Part shown: positions 20,085-30,236 of the stretch, in pieces | How positions within the stretch are numbered: position 1 is the stretch's first letter | Layout: each line of letters starts with the position of its first letter | From: Parashewanella spongiae | GTDB taxonomy: Bacteria > Pseudomonadota > Gammaproteobacteria > Enterobacterales > Shewanellaceae | Length of the DNA stretch: 64,000 bases | Reading direction: 5' to 3' | Assembly: GCF_004358345.1 (NCBI RefSeq) | Contig: NZ_CP037952.1 | Span: 868,001-932,000 of the forward strand | Program-made: the position numbers and the translations under genes | Notes under the pieces: model-generated | Told to the model about the DNA's origin: nothing | Database searches by the model: none | Seen by the model: only the letters and a program-made list of their open reading frames with translations

Positions 20085-20756
20085 CTATTGTTTGTTCATT
20101 GATTGGTTTAATTCATTCAAACGTTGCAATGTACCCACATCACACCAATTGCCTGATAGCAGCTCACCATTGATTTTGTTATTGTCGATGGCAGGGCGCA
20201 ATATCTGCGGTAATGGGAAGGCGCCATCAGGTGCATTGGTAAATAGATCGGGATGATATAGGCCAATGCCTGCAAATGTATATTTGTTTTCGCCAATATT
20301 GCTGATTTTATTGTCTATTAACGAAAAATCACCATTTAGGTTGTGATTTGGGTTTTTCACCAACCATAAATGCGCTAATCGATTTTTATTTAGCTTAATG
20401 TCCTGAAGCGATGTGGGTAAGGCATCAATGTAAACATCGCCATTGATAACAAAAAATGGCGCATGGCCCAGTAATGGTAAAGCATTTTTTATGCCTCCTC
20501 CGGTTTCTAGGGCCTCAATTTCATTGCTGTAAATGAGTTCAATGTTCCACTGGCGGCCATCACCTAATGCTTTCGGCAACATTTCACCCAACCATGCCGT
20601 ATTAATGACGATTTGTTTGAAACCTGCTGACGCTAAACGCTCTATGTGATAAACGATTAAAGGTTTGCCGTTTACTTCAACCAAAGGTTTAGGTTTGGTG
20701 TCTGTCAGAGGGGCTAAGCGAGCGCCGCGACCTGCGGCAAGGATCATAGCTTTCAT
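20085..20756 (-). CDS. murU: N-acetylmuramate alpha-1-phosphate uridylyltransferase MurU
   Basis: A 223-residue nucleotidyltransferase with the N-terminal pattern MILAAGRGARLAPLTDTKPK and Lys in KPLVEVNGKPL, plus the NGDVY metal-site motif. With AmgK it makes UDP-MurNAc from recycled MurNAc, bypassing de novo synthesis and the fosfomycin target MurA; this was shown in Pseudomonas. Its start overlaps the end of amgK by 4 bp. Other sugar-1-phosphate nucleotidyltransferases look similar, but the amgK neighbour supports this call. Confidence 0.88.
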   Translation of the reverse strand: MKAMILAAGRGARLAPLTDTKPKPLVEVNGKPLIVYHIERLASAGFKQIVINTAWLGEMLPKALGDGRQWNIELIYSNEIEALETGGGIKNALPLLGHAPFFVINGDVYIDALPTSLQDIKLNKNRLAHLWLVKNPNHNLNGDFSLIDNKISNIGENKYTFAGIGLYHPDLFTNAPDGAFPLPQILRPAIDNNKINGELLSGNWCDVGTLQRLNELNQSMNKQ

Positions 20757-21757
20757 AATTTATCCTCAACGCGAGGTAATATCTCACATTCAATCCAGTG
20801 CTTTAGTGATGCGAATTCTGAGTATTTAGCTGAAACTTGGATAAGATATTTAAGTGCTTGAGGAATATCTTTTAGATAGCCACTTTTATTATCACGATGA
20901 TAGAGTCTGGCAAAAATACCGGCAATTTTAATATGACGTTGCATTCCCATTAAATCAAACCAGTGTTGGTATTGAGCAAAACTGATGCTTTCATTAATGA
21001 GTTTGTGCGCTTTGCAGAGCTGATAATGATGTTGCATAAGTTGCTGAATACACTCTTCTGGCCAAATAATATAGCAATCACGTAAAAGCGATACGGCATC
21101 GTATGTTACAGGGCCAATGACTGTGTCTTGAAAATCGATTAAATGTAGCTGATTATCTTGCAACATGATATTTCGACTATGATAATCTCGATGCATAGCA
21201 TACTGAGGTTGTTGCAAGGCATTGTTTGTTAAGTCTTCAAAGCAAGTGTCAAGCATGGTTTGAGTTTCTGAGTCTATTTTTAGATTTAAATGAAACTCGA
21301 GTAGCCACTCGTTGAAAATATTCAGCTCTTTTAAGATAAATGCTTGGTCGAACTGAGGTAGAGCATGCTGAGTAGTGCCATTGACTCTCGTCACTTTTGG
21401 AAGCAAATTTAATGCTTCTGAATAATAGTGATGTACAGTATTTTCGGTTAGTTGGTTCAGTAGTTGAATATCGCCAAGGTCGGATAACAGCATAAAGCCT
21501 TGAGTTTTATCAGTAGCGATTACTTTTGGAACTTTTAATCCCGCTAGGGTATAAGCATTTGCCATCTCGATGAACGGATCTATTGGCACGAGATCGACGG
21601 GTGAATCAACGGCAATATAGTTAGAGTTTGGTCGTATGACTCGGAAGTAACGACGAAAACTGGCATCACCCGAAACAAGTGAAATGGATACTGGCTCGCC
21701 AAAATATTTTTCAAGCCATTGGGTTAAACAAATAAATCTCGGATCTGACAAAGGCAT
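20753..21757 (-). CDS. amgK: N-acetylmuramate/N-acetylglucosamine kinase AmgK
   Basis: Aminoglycoside-phosphotransferase-fold sugar kinase, 334 residues from the chosen start. The catalytic loop is MHRDYHSRNIML (HxD...N) and the metal Asp is in LIDFQDTVIGP. It phosphorylates the anomeric hydroxyl of MurNAc/GlcNAc to feed MurU. I prefer ATG 21757 (MPLSDPRF) to the longer frame opening at 21826, because a TATAAT-like box (21786-21791, minus strand) lies inside that extension. It is divergent from lptD and overlaps murU. Confidence 0.87.
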   Translation of the reverse strand: MPLSDPRFICLTQWLEKYFGEPVSISLVSGDASFRRYFRVIRPNSNYIAVDSPVDLVPIDPFIEMANAYTLAGLKVPKVIATDKTQGFMLLSDLGDIQLLNQLTENTVHHYYSEALNLLPKVTRVNGTTQHALPQFDQAFILKELNIFNEWLLEFHLNLKIDSETQTMLDTCFEDLTNNALQQPQYAMHRDYHSRNIMLQDNQLHLIDFQDTVIGPVTYDAVSLLRDCYIIWPEECIQQLMQHHYQLCKAHKLINESISFAQYQHWFDLMGMQRHIKIAGIFARLYHRDNKSGYLKDIPQALKYLIQVSAKYSEFASLKHWIECEILPRVEDKL

Positions 21758-21999
21758 ATCTTGGCTCTTATAGGAAAATTGATTTATTATAGCGATTAAT
21801 TTTGTGGAAACAGCTAAAGAAATCATAAAGCTGGTTCTAATTTCTTCTGATGGAAACTTATTAAATACCTGAACATAAGTTTTCTGCCACTTTTTTGGAA
21901 TAGTTGCCGTTTTGCGGTATGGTCATTTCACGACACTAAATGAAAGCTATGTACCAAAAATATGAGATAAATTACGTTCAGGTATTTAATGAATAATTA

Positions 22000-24339
22000 A
22001 TGAAAATTCGCTACTTTCTGGCTTTGAGTTTGTCACCTCAGCTCGGGTTTGCTCAAGATATTACGACAAGCAACACTCAGACTTCTGCTCCTACACAGGC
22101 TGCCGCAGGGCAGTGTGTCATTGTTACTCCGGTTGCGCCAAGGCGTAATGTTCTCACCAACGCCGATATTGAAAGTGGGGACATTAATGTTGAGGCTGAT
22201 CATGCCGAAGCTAAAATGGGTAAAGAGGCTCATTTTTCTGGTGGGGTAACCTTTAGTCATGGAGAGCGACAAATCTATGCTGAAGAAGCTACGTTAAACC
22301 GCGAAACACAACAGCTATCCGCTAAAGGCAATCTTACCCTTGAAGATCCACGATTAACCATTACTGCTGACTCCATTGATGCTGAGATCGAAGCCAATAA
22401 TGCAGTGATGAAGGGCGCAGAATATTGGATTAAAGGGCAGCAAGTACATGGCGCTGCCCGTGAGCTTGAAATTACGCCGAATAATGATTTGATACTATCA
22501 AACAGTAGTTTCACAACATGCCCACCCGGACAAGAATCTTGGAAGCTTCAAGCGGGTCGCATTAAAATAAACAGCGAAGAGGAATGGGGCGAAATTTGGA
22601 ATGCGAAGTTAAAAATTGCTGATGTACCTGTGTTATATATTCCTTATATGAGCATTCCTATTTCTGATAAACGAAAATCAGGTTTGCTGTTTCCAAAGTT
22701 TAGTACCAGCACAATTAATGGTGTTGAAGTCGCAACCCCAATTTATTGGAATATAAATCCTCAATATGATTTAACCTATACACCGCATTACATGTCTAAT
22801 CGTGGCTTGTTCAATAAGCTCGAGTTTCGTTATTTATTAGACAATGAACAAAGTGGTCAACTTAATGTTGAATACCTGCCAACAGATGATTCATTGAATG
22901 GTAGCCCAAACCGTTATTTATATCACTGGGATCATCAAGGTAAAGTCGATGATAACTGGCGGTTTATGGCAAACTTTACAGATGTTTCAGATAATAACTA
23001 CTTCACCGACCTTGATTCGGACATCAGAAAGTCCCATGACAATCAATTAATTCGTGTTGGTGAAGTTAATTATTTAGAAAAAAATTGGGATTTAGGGTTA
23101 AAAGTTCAAGACATTAAAGTATTAGGGATATCTGATAAACCCTATCAAGTGATGCCCCAATTGAGGTGGAACTACCGAGCGCTTAATGTGTTTAAAAACA
23201 TCAATTTTTCGATGTACTCTGAAGTCAGTAATTTTGAAAATAAAGATAATGCACAAAGTTCAGCGACTCGTCTTCACCTTGAACCCAGTGTTATTTTGCC
23301 AATTTATGGTCCTGCAGGCTCATTTACTACCGAGCTAAAATTGTATCAAACCAATTATTGGCAAGATGATTCTCGAGTTGCTGAAGCGGCGCAATTATCA
23401 CCACTAGATGATAGTGTGAGCCGCACCATTCCATCGGTAAGAATACATGGACAAATTAATTTTGAAAAACAACTCCAGCTTTTCAATCAATCCTATCGTC
23501 AGACACTAGAGCCACAGGCACAGTACCTTTATGTGGGACACCAAGATCAATCCAAAATAGGCCTTTATGATAGTGCATTATTACAAGAAGATTATTATGG
23601 CTTATTTAGAGATCGTCGCTTTTCAGGTTTAGATCGTATTGCCGATGCCAATCAATTTACAGTTGGTCTTACCACGCGTTTATTTGATGAACACAACAAA
23701 GAGCAAATGAAGTTCAGTTTTGGACAAATTTTCTATTTGCGAGATAGCCGTGTGAATTTAAATAATTCTGAAAATATCGTGAATCGACCGTCTTCATCTG
23801 TCCTTGCTGCTGAATTGGATGCGCATATTTATAACGATTGGTATTTAGGCTCAGAAATACAGTATGACACCAAGAACAGAGAATCTAAAAAGACGGAGTT
23901 TACACTTGATTTTCGACCAGAAAATAACAAGTTATTTCAATTGAGTTATCGATTTGTGCCCGATTTGCTGAATACCAATACGAATAACCAAGTGGATATC
24001 GCTCAGGCCGGCACTCGAGTAGCATGGCCCATAAAAGACAACTTATATTATGTCGGCAATTGGTATTACGATCTTAAGCAAAAGCGAAGCGTAGAAGCTT
24101 ATACAGGCTTTCAATATGAGTCATGTTGTTGGGCTGTTAGACTAAGCTATCGTTATCGTATAAAAGCGAACTATGACGATAATTTTACGCCAACTCCTGA
24201 TGAGAGAGAGCAATTTGAAAGTGGTGTATATTTGAACTTTGTAATTAAAGGACTCGGTAGCGCCGGTTCATTAGGTGTAACAGATATGTTGAACGATGGC
24301 ATATTTAATTATCGAAAACCGCTTTATTTACGAAATTAA
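22000..24339 (+). CDS. lptD: LPS-assembly protein LptD
   Basis: Outer-membrane beta-barrel that, with LptE, inserts lipopolysaccharide into the outer leaflet. 779 residues: signal peptide ending near GFAQ, an N-terminal OstA/LptA-like domain (EADHAEAKMGKEAHFSGGV), then a large barrel with many aromatic-rich strands. The four cysteines expected of LptD are present: one in AAGQCVIV, one in TTCPPGQ and the adjacent pair in ESCCWAV, consistent with the inter-domain disulfides. It heads the conserved lptD-surA-pdxA-rsmA-apaG-apaH cluster. Confidence 0.96.
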   Translation: MKIRYFLALSLSPQLGFAQDITTSNTQTSAPTQAAAGQCVIVTPVAPRRNVLTNADIESGDINVEADHAEAKMGKEAHFSGGVTFSHGERQIYAEEATLNRETQQLSAKGNLTLEDPRLTITADSIDAEIEANNAVMKGAEYWIKGQQVHGAARELEITPNNDLILSNSSFTTCPPGQESWKLQAGRIKINSEEEWGEIWNAKLKIADVPVLYIPYMSIPISDKRKSGLLFPKFSTSTINGVEVATPIYWNINPQYDLTYTPHYMSNRGLFNKLEFRYLLDNEQSGQLNVEYLPTDDSLNGSPNRYLYHWDHQGKVDDNWRFMANFTDVSDNNYFTDLDSDIRKSHDNQLIRVGEVNYLEKNWDLGLKVQDIKVLGISDKPYQVMPQLRWNYRALNVFKNINFSMYSEVSNFENKDNAQSSATRLHLEPSVILPIYGPAGSFTTELKLYQTNYWQDDSRVAEAAQLSPLDDSVSRTIPSVRIHGQINFEKQLQLFNQSYRQTLEPQAQYLYVGHQDQSKIGLYDSALLQEDYYGLFRDRRFSGLDRIADANQFTVGLTTRLFDEHNKEQMKFSFGQIFYLRDSRVNLNNSENIVNRPSSSVLAAELDAHIYNDWYLGSEIQYDTKNRESKKTEFTLDFRPENNKLFQLSYRFVPDLLNTNTNNQVDIAQAGTRVAWPIKDNLYYVGNWYYDLKQKRSVEAYTGFQYESCCWAVRLSYRYRIKANYDDNFTPTPDEREQFESGVYLNFVIKGLGSAGSLGVTDMLNDGIFNYRKPLYLRN

Positions 24340-24475
24340 TGTGATAGATTGCTGAACCTCAACGAGTTCTTACAGTCAAATGAAACTCATGGACTGCATT
24401 TGTGCTCAGTGTTAATGCTGAGTAATGCTCAGTTTGTATCGAATAACAACTTATTATCAGCCAAGGATTTTCTGG

Positions 24476-25765
24476 ATGAGACTCTGTAAACAACTGATTT
24501 GTGCGATTTTTACTTTGGTTTTAAGCCAACAAGTTACAGCAATTCCACAGCCGCTCGACAAAGTGGCTGTACAGGTAGATGACGGCATTATTTTAGAAAG
24601 TGAAATCCAAGATTTGATCTCCTCTGTTAAATCTAACGCAGTTACGAATAAACAGGAACTCCCTTCTGACAATGCTCTTAGAACTCAGGTTGTAGAACGA
24701 TTGATCCTGACGCATTTGCAATTGCAAATGGCGGCAAGAATTGGTTTACACATTGGTGATTTACAACTCGATCAGACGATAGAAAATATTGCAAAAGAAC
24801 AAAATCTGTCGATTGAGGAAATGAAGCAACAAATTGAAGGCAGTGACGGCAGTTTCTCACAATATCGTGAGCAAGTGCGTAAGGACATGACAATCGGAGA
24901 AATTCAACGAATTCAAGTTCAGCGTCGTATTCAAGTTTCACCCCAAGAGATTAATAACTTAGTTAAGTTGATCCAAGAGCAAGGCAACAAGAACGTTGAA
25001 TATCAAATTGGTCACATTTTGATTGAAGTACCATCAAATCCAAGCGGTGAACAGCTGGAAGCTTCTAGTAAACGTGCTAAAGCAGTATTGAAGCGTTTAA
25101 ATGACGGTACAGACTTTAAAAGAACCGCTATTGCTGCATCTTCTGGCCCTAAAGCCCTTGAAGGTGGTATTTGGAATTACATGAACATCAATGAGATGCC
25201 AACATTATTTGCTGAAGTTGTTAATGGTACTCATACAGACGATATCTTAGGCCCAATAAAAAGTGGCTCAGGGTTTCATATCATTAAAGTCATAGACGTA
25301 CGTGGTCAACAAATCCAAGAAATTAAAGAAGTTCGAGCTCGTCATATTCTGTTGAAACCTTCACCAATTTTATCTAATGAACGCGCTCAAAAATTACTAA
25401 GCCAGTTGCTTGAGCAAATTCGTTCAGGTAAAGCAAAATTTGAAGATTTGGCGCGTAAATATTCGGAAGATCCGGGTTCGGCCACAAAAGGCGGAGAACT
25501 TGGATGGGCTCAACCTAATGTTTATGTCCCTGCTTTTGCTAAGACATTGAACGAGCTAGATATCGAGCAAATCAGTGAACCCTTCCGTACCAGTCACGGT
25601 TGGCACATTGCACAATTGGAAGAGCGTAGAACCGTTGATGCAACCGATAAAAATAATACCAATCGAGCGCACCAATTGATTTACCGTCGTAAATTTAATG
25701 AAGAATTACAGAAGTGGTTTGATGAAATGCGAGCTGACGCATTTATCGACGTATTAAATCAATAG
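24476..25765 (+). CDS. surA: periplasmic chaperone/peptidyl-prolyl isomerase SurA
   Basis: Outer-membrane-protein chaperone, 429 residues from ATG 24476 (MRLCKQLICAIF), chosen because AAGGA precedes it and a signal peptide ending TAIPQ follows. An N-terminal SurA domain (VDDGIILESEIQDLI) is followed by two parvulin domains, recognisable by YQIGHILIEVP and VRARHILLKPS, the second with GGELGWAQP. The frame opens 17 codons earlier, but that extension lacks a signal-peptide pattern. It promotes folding of barrels such as LptD, encoded just upstream. Confidence 0.95.
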   Translation: MRLCKQLICAIFTLVLSQQVTAIPQPLDKVAVQVDDGIILESEIQDLISSVKSNAVTNKQELPSDNALRTQVVERLILTHLQLQMAARIGLHIGDLQLDQTIENIAKEQNLSIEEMKQQIEGSDGSFSQYREQVRKDMTIGEIQRIQVQRRIQVSPQEINNLVKLIQEQGNKNVEYQIGHILIEVPSNPSGEQLEASSKRAKAVLKRLNDGTDFKRTAIAASSGPKALEGGIWNYMNINEMPTLFAEVVNGTHTDDILGPIKSGSGFHIIKVIDVRGQQIQEIKEVRARHILLKPSPILSNERAQKLLSQLLEQIRSGKAKFEDLARKYSEDPGSATKGGELGWAQPNVYVPAFAKTLNELDIEQISEPFRTSHGWHIAQLEERRTVDATDKNNTNRAHQLIYRRKFNEELQKWFDEMRADAFIDVLNQ

Positions 25766-25777
25766 AGGTTAAGTTAT

Positions 25778-26764
25778 TTGACGATCAAACGTATCGCCAT
25801 CACTCCGGGGGAGCCAGCAGGTATAGGTCCGGATCTTGTTATTCAGCTAGCTCAACAGGCTTGGCCTGCTGAGCTAGTGGTTTGTGCAGATCCTAATTTA
25901 CTTGCTAATCGAGCGAAAAAGTTAGGGCTGCCACTCAAATTAAAACCCTATCAACCGACACTCGAACCTAAGCCACAAGAAGCGGGCAGTTTAACGATTG
26001 TTCCCTTTTCTTTAGCCGTAGAATGCGAAAGTGGGAAGTTAGATGAGCAAAATAGTGGCTATGTTGTTGAAACACTTACCTATGCTGGCGAGCACAACAT
26101 GAATGGTGAGTTTGATGCGGTAGTTACTGGCCCTGTGCATAAGGGCATCATCAACCAAGCAGGTATTCCATTTAGTGGCCACACAGAGTTTTTTGCGAAT
26201 CAGGCCAAGTGCCGTGATGTGGTCATGATGTTGTCCTCACCTGAATTACAAGTGGCGTTAGTAACGACTCACATACCGTTAGCTTATGTATCTAAAGCGA
26301 TTACGCCAGAACGACTGCGAAATATCCTATCGATTTTGAATAAGGACTTAATTAATAAGTTCGGGATTGCTCGTCCAAGATTTTATGTATGTGGCTTAAA
26401 TCCCCATGCTGGAGAGGATGGGCATTTAGGGCGGGAGGAAATTGATATTATTATTCCAACCCTCGACGCGATGAGAACAGAGTTTGATATGGATATCGTA
26501 GGCCCTTTACCCGCGGATACCTTATTCCAACCAAAATATTTGGAAGATGCAGACATCGTCTTAGCCATGTATCATGACCAAGGTTTGCCCGTTTTGAAGT
26601 CTCTTGGATTCGGCAAATCGGTAAATATCACCTTAGGGTTGCCATATATTAGGACTTCCGTTGATCATGGCACAGCCCTTGAGTTAGCGGGGTCAGGTCA
26701 GGCTGACATAGGAAGTTTTGTCTGTGCGTTAAATAAAGCCATTGAACTGGCTCAAAAAAATTAG
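25778..26764 (+). CDS. pdxA: 4-hydroxythreonine-4-phosphate dehydrogenase PdxA
   Basis: Pyridoxal-phosphate biosynthesis enzyme of 328 residues. Family marks: [13 protein letters not shown] at the N-terminus, GHTEFFA, the metal-site histidines in [12 protein letters not shown] and [11 protein letters not shown], and the C-terminal [14 protein letters not shown]. The start appears to be TTG at 25778 behind AGAGGTTAAG; no ATG is available before the conserved N-terminal motif. It lies 12 bp after surA. Confidence 0.95.
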   Translation: MTIKRIAITPGEPAGIGPDLVIQLAQQAWPAELVVCADPNLLANRAKKLGLPLKLKPYQPTLEPKPQEAGSLTIVPFSLAVECESGKLDEQNSGYVVETLTYAGEHNMNGEFDAVVTGPVHKGIINQAGIPFSGHTEFFANQAKCRDVVMMLSSPELQVALVTTHIPLAYVSKAITPERLRNILSILNKDLINKFGIARPRFYVCGLNPHAGEDGHLGREEIDIIIPTLDAMRTEFDMDIVGPLPADTLFQPKYLEDADIVLAMYHDQGLPVLKSLGFGKSVNITLGLPYIRTSVDHGTALELAGSGQADIGSFVCALNKAIELAQKN

Positions 26765-26778
26765 ATTAGTAAAAATTC

Positions 26779-27579
26779 ATGAGTAGTAAAGTACATTTAG
26801 GCCATACGGCCAGAAAACGTTTCGGTCAAAACTTTTTAACTGACATTAATATTATTGACAGTATTGTTGGAGCGATTTCGCCTGATAATGATCACGTTAT
26901 GGTCGAGATTGGTCCAGGGCTGGGAGCATTAACCGAACCCGTTGCTGAAGGTATTGAAAAGCTGACAGTCGTTGAGCTCGATAGAGATCTGGTTGAGCGT
27001 TTGCACAATCATACTGTGCTTAAAGATAAGCTCGAAATCCATCAAGGCGATGCATTACAATTTGATTTTAATCAGCTGATCAAGCCGGGGAAAAAATTAA
27101 AAGTATTTGGTAACTTACCGTACAATATTTCTACGCCTCTGATGTTCCATTTGTTTACCTTTGCAGAATCCATTGAAACGATGCATTTCATGCTTCAAAA
27201 AGAAGTCGTGTTGCGTTTATCTGCGAGTCCAGGGACCAAAGCATACGGTCGTTTGACAGTAATGGCACAATATTATTGCCAAGTAGTACCTGTCATTGAA
27301 GTACCACCAGAAAGTTTTGCTCCACCGCCAAAAGTAGACTCAGCCGTCGTTCGTTTGATACCTTATGAAATAAAACCTTGGCCATGTGACGACACCGAAG
27401 TGCTTCGTAAACTTTGTGCTCAAGCTTTCTCCATGCGTCGTAAGACGTTGAGAAATAATTTAAAATCGTTGATCAATGATGATGACTTCAAACAATTAGG
27501 CATTGATGCCACGTTAAGACCAGAACAAATTAGCGTTGAACAATATGTCAATATGGCTAATTTACTGTGTCGTAGATAA
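26779..27579 (+). CDS. rsmA: 16S rRNA dimethyladenosine transferase RsmA (KsgA)
   Basis: Dimethylates two adjacent adenosines in the 3' end of 16S rRNA during 30S maturation. 266 residues with [10 protein letters not shown] at the start, SAM motif [13 protein letters not shown], acidic motif VVELDRDL and the catalytic NLPYNIS. Ends with the usual helical C-domain. It sits 14 bp after pdxA in the canonical cluster. Confidence 0.97.
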   Translation: MSSKVHLGHTARKRFGQNFLTDINIIDSIVGAISPDNDHVMVEIGPGLGALTEPVAEGIEKLTVVELDRDLVERLHNHTVLKDKLEIHQGDALQFDFNQLIKPGKKLKVFGNLPYNISTPLMFHLFTFAESIETMHFMLQKEVVLRLSASPGTKAYGRLTVMAQYYCQVVPVIEVPPESFAPPPKVDSAVVRLIPYEIKPWPCDDTEVLRKLCAQAFSMRRKTLRNNLKSLINDDDFKQLGIDATLRPEQISVEQYVNMANLLCRR

Positions 27580-27614
27580 TTTATCGTCAGACATTAAGCA
27601 TTTCAGGATTGATA

Positions 27615-27995
27615 ATGACCGAAGTAAATACTTCTATTCGAGTGGAAGTGAAAACCCAATATATTGAAGAGCAGTCTTCTCCAAAAGAAGAAAAGTATTT
27701 GTTCAGCTATACAATAACCATTGTTAATCTTGGTAAAAAGCCAGTTAAGTTGATGACTCGTCATTGGGTTATCACTGATGGTAATGGTCAAAAAAGTGAA
27801 GTGCAAGGTGAAGGCGTTGTAGGTGAGACACCTATCATTGATCCTGACACGGCTTATCAATATACCAGCGGTACCATGCTCGATAGTCCACTAGGCTTTA
27901 TGGAAGGTTACTACGGCATGGTGGTTGATGATAGCGAACCATTTCATGCTGTAATTCCAAGATTTAGACTAGCGGTTCCAGGACTACTGCATTAG
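27615..27995 (+). CDS. apaG: ApaG protein (Co2+/Mg2+ efflux-associated)
   Basis: A 126-residue single-domain protein of fibronectin III-like fold, matching the E. coli ApaG length. Visible: FSYTITIVNLG, TRHWVITDGNG and the glycine-rich GEGVVGETP, then SPLGFMEGYYGMV. I use ATG 27615, which follows AGGATTGAT; the frame opens six bases earlier at a TTG. Normally apaH follows directly, but here 933 bp of nested repeats intervene. Confidence 0.93.
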   Translation: MTEVNTSIRVEVKTQYIEEQSSPKEEKYLFSYTITIVNLGKKPVKLMTRHWVITDGNGQKSEVQGEGVVGETPIIDPDTAYQYTSGTMLDSPLGFMEGYYGMVVDDSEPFHAVIPRFRLAVPGLLH

Positions 27996-28121
27996 TTCAT
28001 ATATCTGTGATGCTTGAACCTAAATAAATCGGTTGAGAGCGTTCATATGCGCAGAAAAACTACTGGTAGCAAGGCATGAATAGCAGCAAGTAGTGGTTAC
28101 CGACATACAAAACTGTCGTTA

Positions 28122-28728
28122 TACCAATTACATTAATTAATCTCTCACTCAGCAAGAGGTAAAGAGCTAAAGAGTTTCAGTGCAAGTCACAAACTCGAAG
28201 TACTATATACCCTAACGGCCGCCATACAAAGCTGGCGTTCAACGCACTTCGTGCTTTTGTCGGGATAATTCAAGTGCTTGTAACACAGTAATGGAACCCT
28301 TTAGCCTTGCCCTTCGGGAGCTTGTATGTGCTCACTTTGGTTTATAAACCTAAATAAATCGGTTGGGAGCGTTCATATACGCAGAAAAAATTACTGATAG
28401 CAAGGCATGAATAGCAGCAAGTAGTGGTTCTACTTGCAAAATTTATAACGCAGCTAGCGGTGGTTTTGCCAAGTATATGAATGTTCAGCACTCACCTGAT
28501 GGGTGAATAAGGGTTGTTTAGTTTTGTATTTAACTTCAATAGATTAAAGCTAAATTGTGCGTTCAACCGATTTATTTAGGATAAAGAATACTTCTCAAAA
28601 TTGTCTTGACGTAGCAATGTAATAACGACAGCTGTGTATGTCGGTAACAACTATGCCTTCATCAATTTCGATTGCACTTTGAGCACATACATAGCTCTGA
28701 GTTGAGCATTTAATTACTGTAATTGGTA
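28122..28728. mobile_element. MITE family E, nested in C and itself interrupted
   Basis: Ends TACCAATTACATTAATTAA and TTAATTACTGTAATTGGTA, flanked by TTA at 28119-28121 and 28729-28731. It is interrupted by a C copy at 28349-28580. The E sequence without that insert is about 370 bp. Confidence 0.88.
28349..28580. mobile_element. MITE family C, inner copy (232 bp)
   Basis: Complete C element inside E, flanked by ATAAA at 28344-28348 and 28581-28585. The uninterrupted E copy at 54096-54456 has a single ATAAA at the corresponding place. It lacks exactly the 31-bp hairpin module found in the copy at 12111. Confidence 0.88.
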
Positions 28729-28928
28729 TTATTTCGTTTCTACTTGCAAAGTTTATAACGCAGCTAGTGGTGATTTTGGCAAGTATATGAATGTTCAGCA
28801 CTCACCTGATGGGTGAATTCGGGTTGTTTAACTTTATATTTAACTTCAATAGATTAAAGTTAAATTGTGCGTTCAACCAATTTATTTAGGTTGAAGATGT
28901 ACACAAGAATAAATAGGGATTTTGATTG

Positions 28929-29756
28929 ATGGCGCACTATTTTGTTGGTGATGTACAAGGATGCTTTCTAGAGCTTAACGCTTTACTTAATAAAGTCGAT
29001 TTTAATCCTTCCAAAGATCAACTCTGGTCAGTAGGCGATCTTGTGGCTAGAGGCCCTGATTCACTTGCAACCTTGCGTTTTTTTCACCAATTGGGCGAGA
29101 GCGCCAAAGTTGTATTAGGTAATCATGATCTCCATCTGCTTGCCTTAGCAGCAGGGATAAAAAAGCCAAACCCGAAAGATCAGCTTCAGTCGTTACTTGA
29201 TGCTCACGATTTACCGATGCTTACCGATTGGTTGCGCCAACAACCCCTTGTTAGAGAGTTACCTCAATATCATGTGCTTATGAGTCATGCAGGCATACCT
29301 CCACAATGGGACTTGAATACATTAAGAGCACAATCGTCAGCTGTGTCTGCGGCTTTGCAGTCAAACGATTATGTCGAGCAAATCATTTCTAGAATGTATC
29401 ACTCTAAGCCAGCTCAATGGCATCAGTGCGGATCAAGTTTTGAGAAATTGTTATTCAGTATTGATGGACTCACTAGAATGCGATATTTGCATCGTGACGG
29501 CAGCTTGAACTTTTCTTGCAAGCAGCCTCCAGAGCTTTGTACTGATAACAGTCTCGTACCTTGGTACCAAGCATCTAGTGAACTGAGAAATAACCATACT
29601 TTAGTATTTGGTCATTGGGCCGCATTAATGGGAAATGTACCACAGCAAAATTTACAAGCCCTTGATACAGGGTGTGTTTGGGGAGGAAATATGACGCTAT
29701 GGCACATTGAAACGAATGAAAAAATTACCCAGAAAAAATTACCCAGAAAAAATTAA
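28929..29756 (+). CDS. apaH: symmetrical bis(5'-nucleosyl)-tetraphosphatase ApaH
   Basis: Hydrolyses Ap4A to two ADP. 275 residues from ATG 28929 (MAHYFVGDVQGC), with AGGGAT upstream. Metallophosphatase motifs: FVGDVQGC, VGDLVARGPDS, LGNHDLH and LMSHAGIPP, with a late GHWAALMG. The C-terminus ends in a tandem duplication (KITQKKLPRKN-like; the DNA repeats TTACCCAGAAAAAA). Separated from apaG by nested repeats, so it may depend on its own promoter or on read-through. Confidence 0.95.
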   Translation: MAHYFVGDVQGCFLELNALLNKVDFNPSKDQLWSVGDLVARGPDSLATLRFFHQLGESAKVVLGNHDLHLLALAAGIKKPNPKDQLQSLLDAHDLPMLTDWLRQQPLVRELPQYHVLMSHAGIPPQWDLNTLRAQSSAVSAALQSNDYVEQIISRMYHSKPAQWHQCGSSFEKLLFSIDGLTRMRYLHRDGSLNFSCKQPPELCTDNSLVPWYQASSELRNNHTLVFGHWAALMGNVPQQNLQALDTGCVWGGNMTLWHIETNEKITQKKLPRKN

Positions 29757-29799
29757 AGTAAGTGTGAAATGATGCCGATAATAACGGTGTAAATATAAA

Positions 29800-30032
29800 C
29801 CTAAAAACATCAATTGAACGCTGAGTATACGAGTAACTGTTTGAGCAATACGATGATTTTATTATCATGTTTTTCACCCAGTGAGTGAAGTGCTCTACGC
29901 TCACAAGCTTGCTAAAATGACTGCTATCTGCGTTGTAACTTTTGCAAGTAGAATAACTACTTGCTGCAAGCTACGTCTTACTATCAGCCATTTTTTCTAC
30001 GCTTGTGAACGCAGTCAACTGATGTTTCTAGG
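29800..30032. mobile_element. MITE family B (233 bp)
   Basis: Ends CCTAAAAACATCAATTG and CAACTGATGTTTCTAGG, with the 5-bp duplication ATAAA at 29795-29799 and 30033-30037. It lies 43 bp after the apaH stop, in opposite orientation to the other B copies. The remaining 30038-30236 is the MCP upstream region; I see no clear promoter there. Confidence 0.88.
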
Positions 30033-30236
30033 ATAAAAGCTTAAATTCGCAATAAGCGTTGAAAAAATAAAAATTATAAAAGTAAATTTAACTGTGTTCA
30101 GTGCGGCTACACACATAATGAATACCTGCCAGTGTGAATTATTTTACTTCAATCATAATCGACTCCGTTACGGATAATGGTGTCATTGGTCTCGTTGTGT
30201 TGTATCTAATAAGAACTATCAGAGTCGGAGTACCCT

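Larger units (their letters stand above)
28019..28890. mobile_element. MITE family C, outer copy, interrupted
   Basis: Outer ends CCTAAATAAATCGGTTG and CAATTTATTTAGG with the 5-bp duplication TTGAA at 28014-28018 and 28891-28895. The element is split at 28121/28729 by a family E element that itself carries a second C copy. Removing the insert and its duplication leaves about 262 bp, matching the intact C copy at 12111. No gene lies in this gap. Confidence 0.88.

Noticed and set aside
28595-28801. Minus-strand frame of 68 codons, similar to one at 54323-54568
   Set aside because: Both are translations of family E repeat DNA, not a conserved protein.
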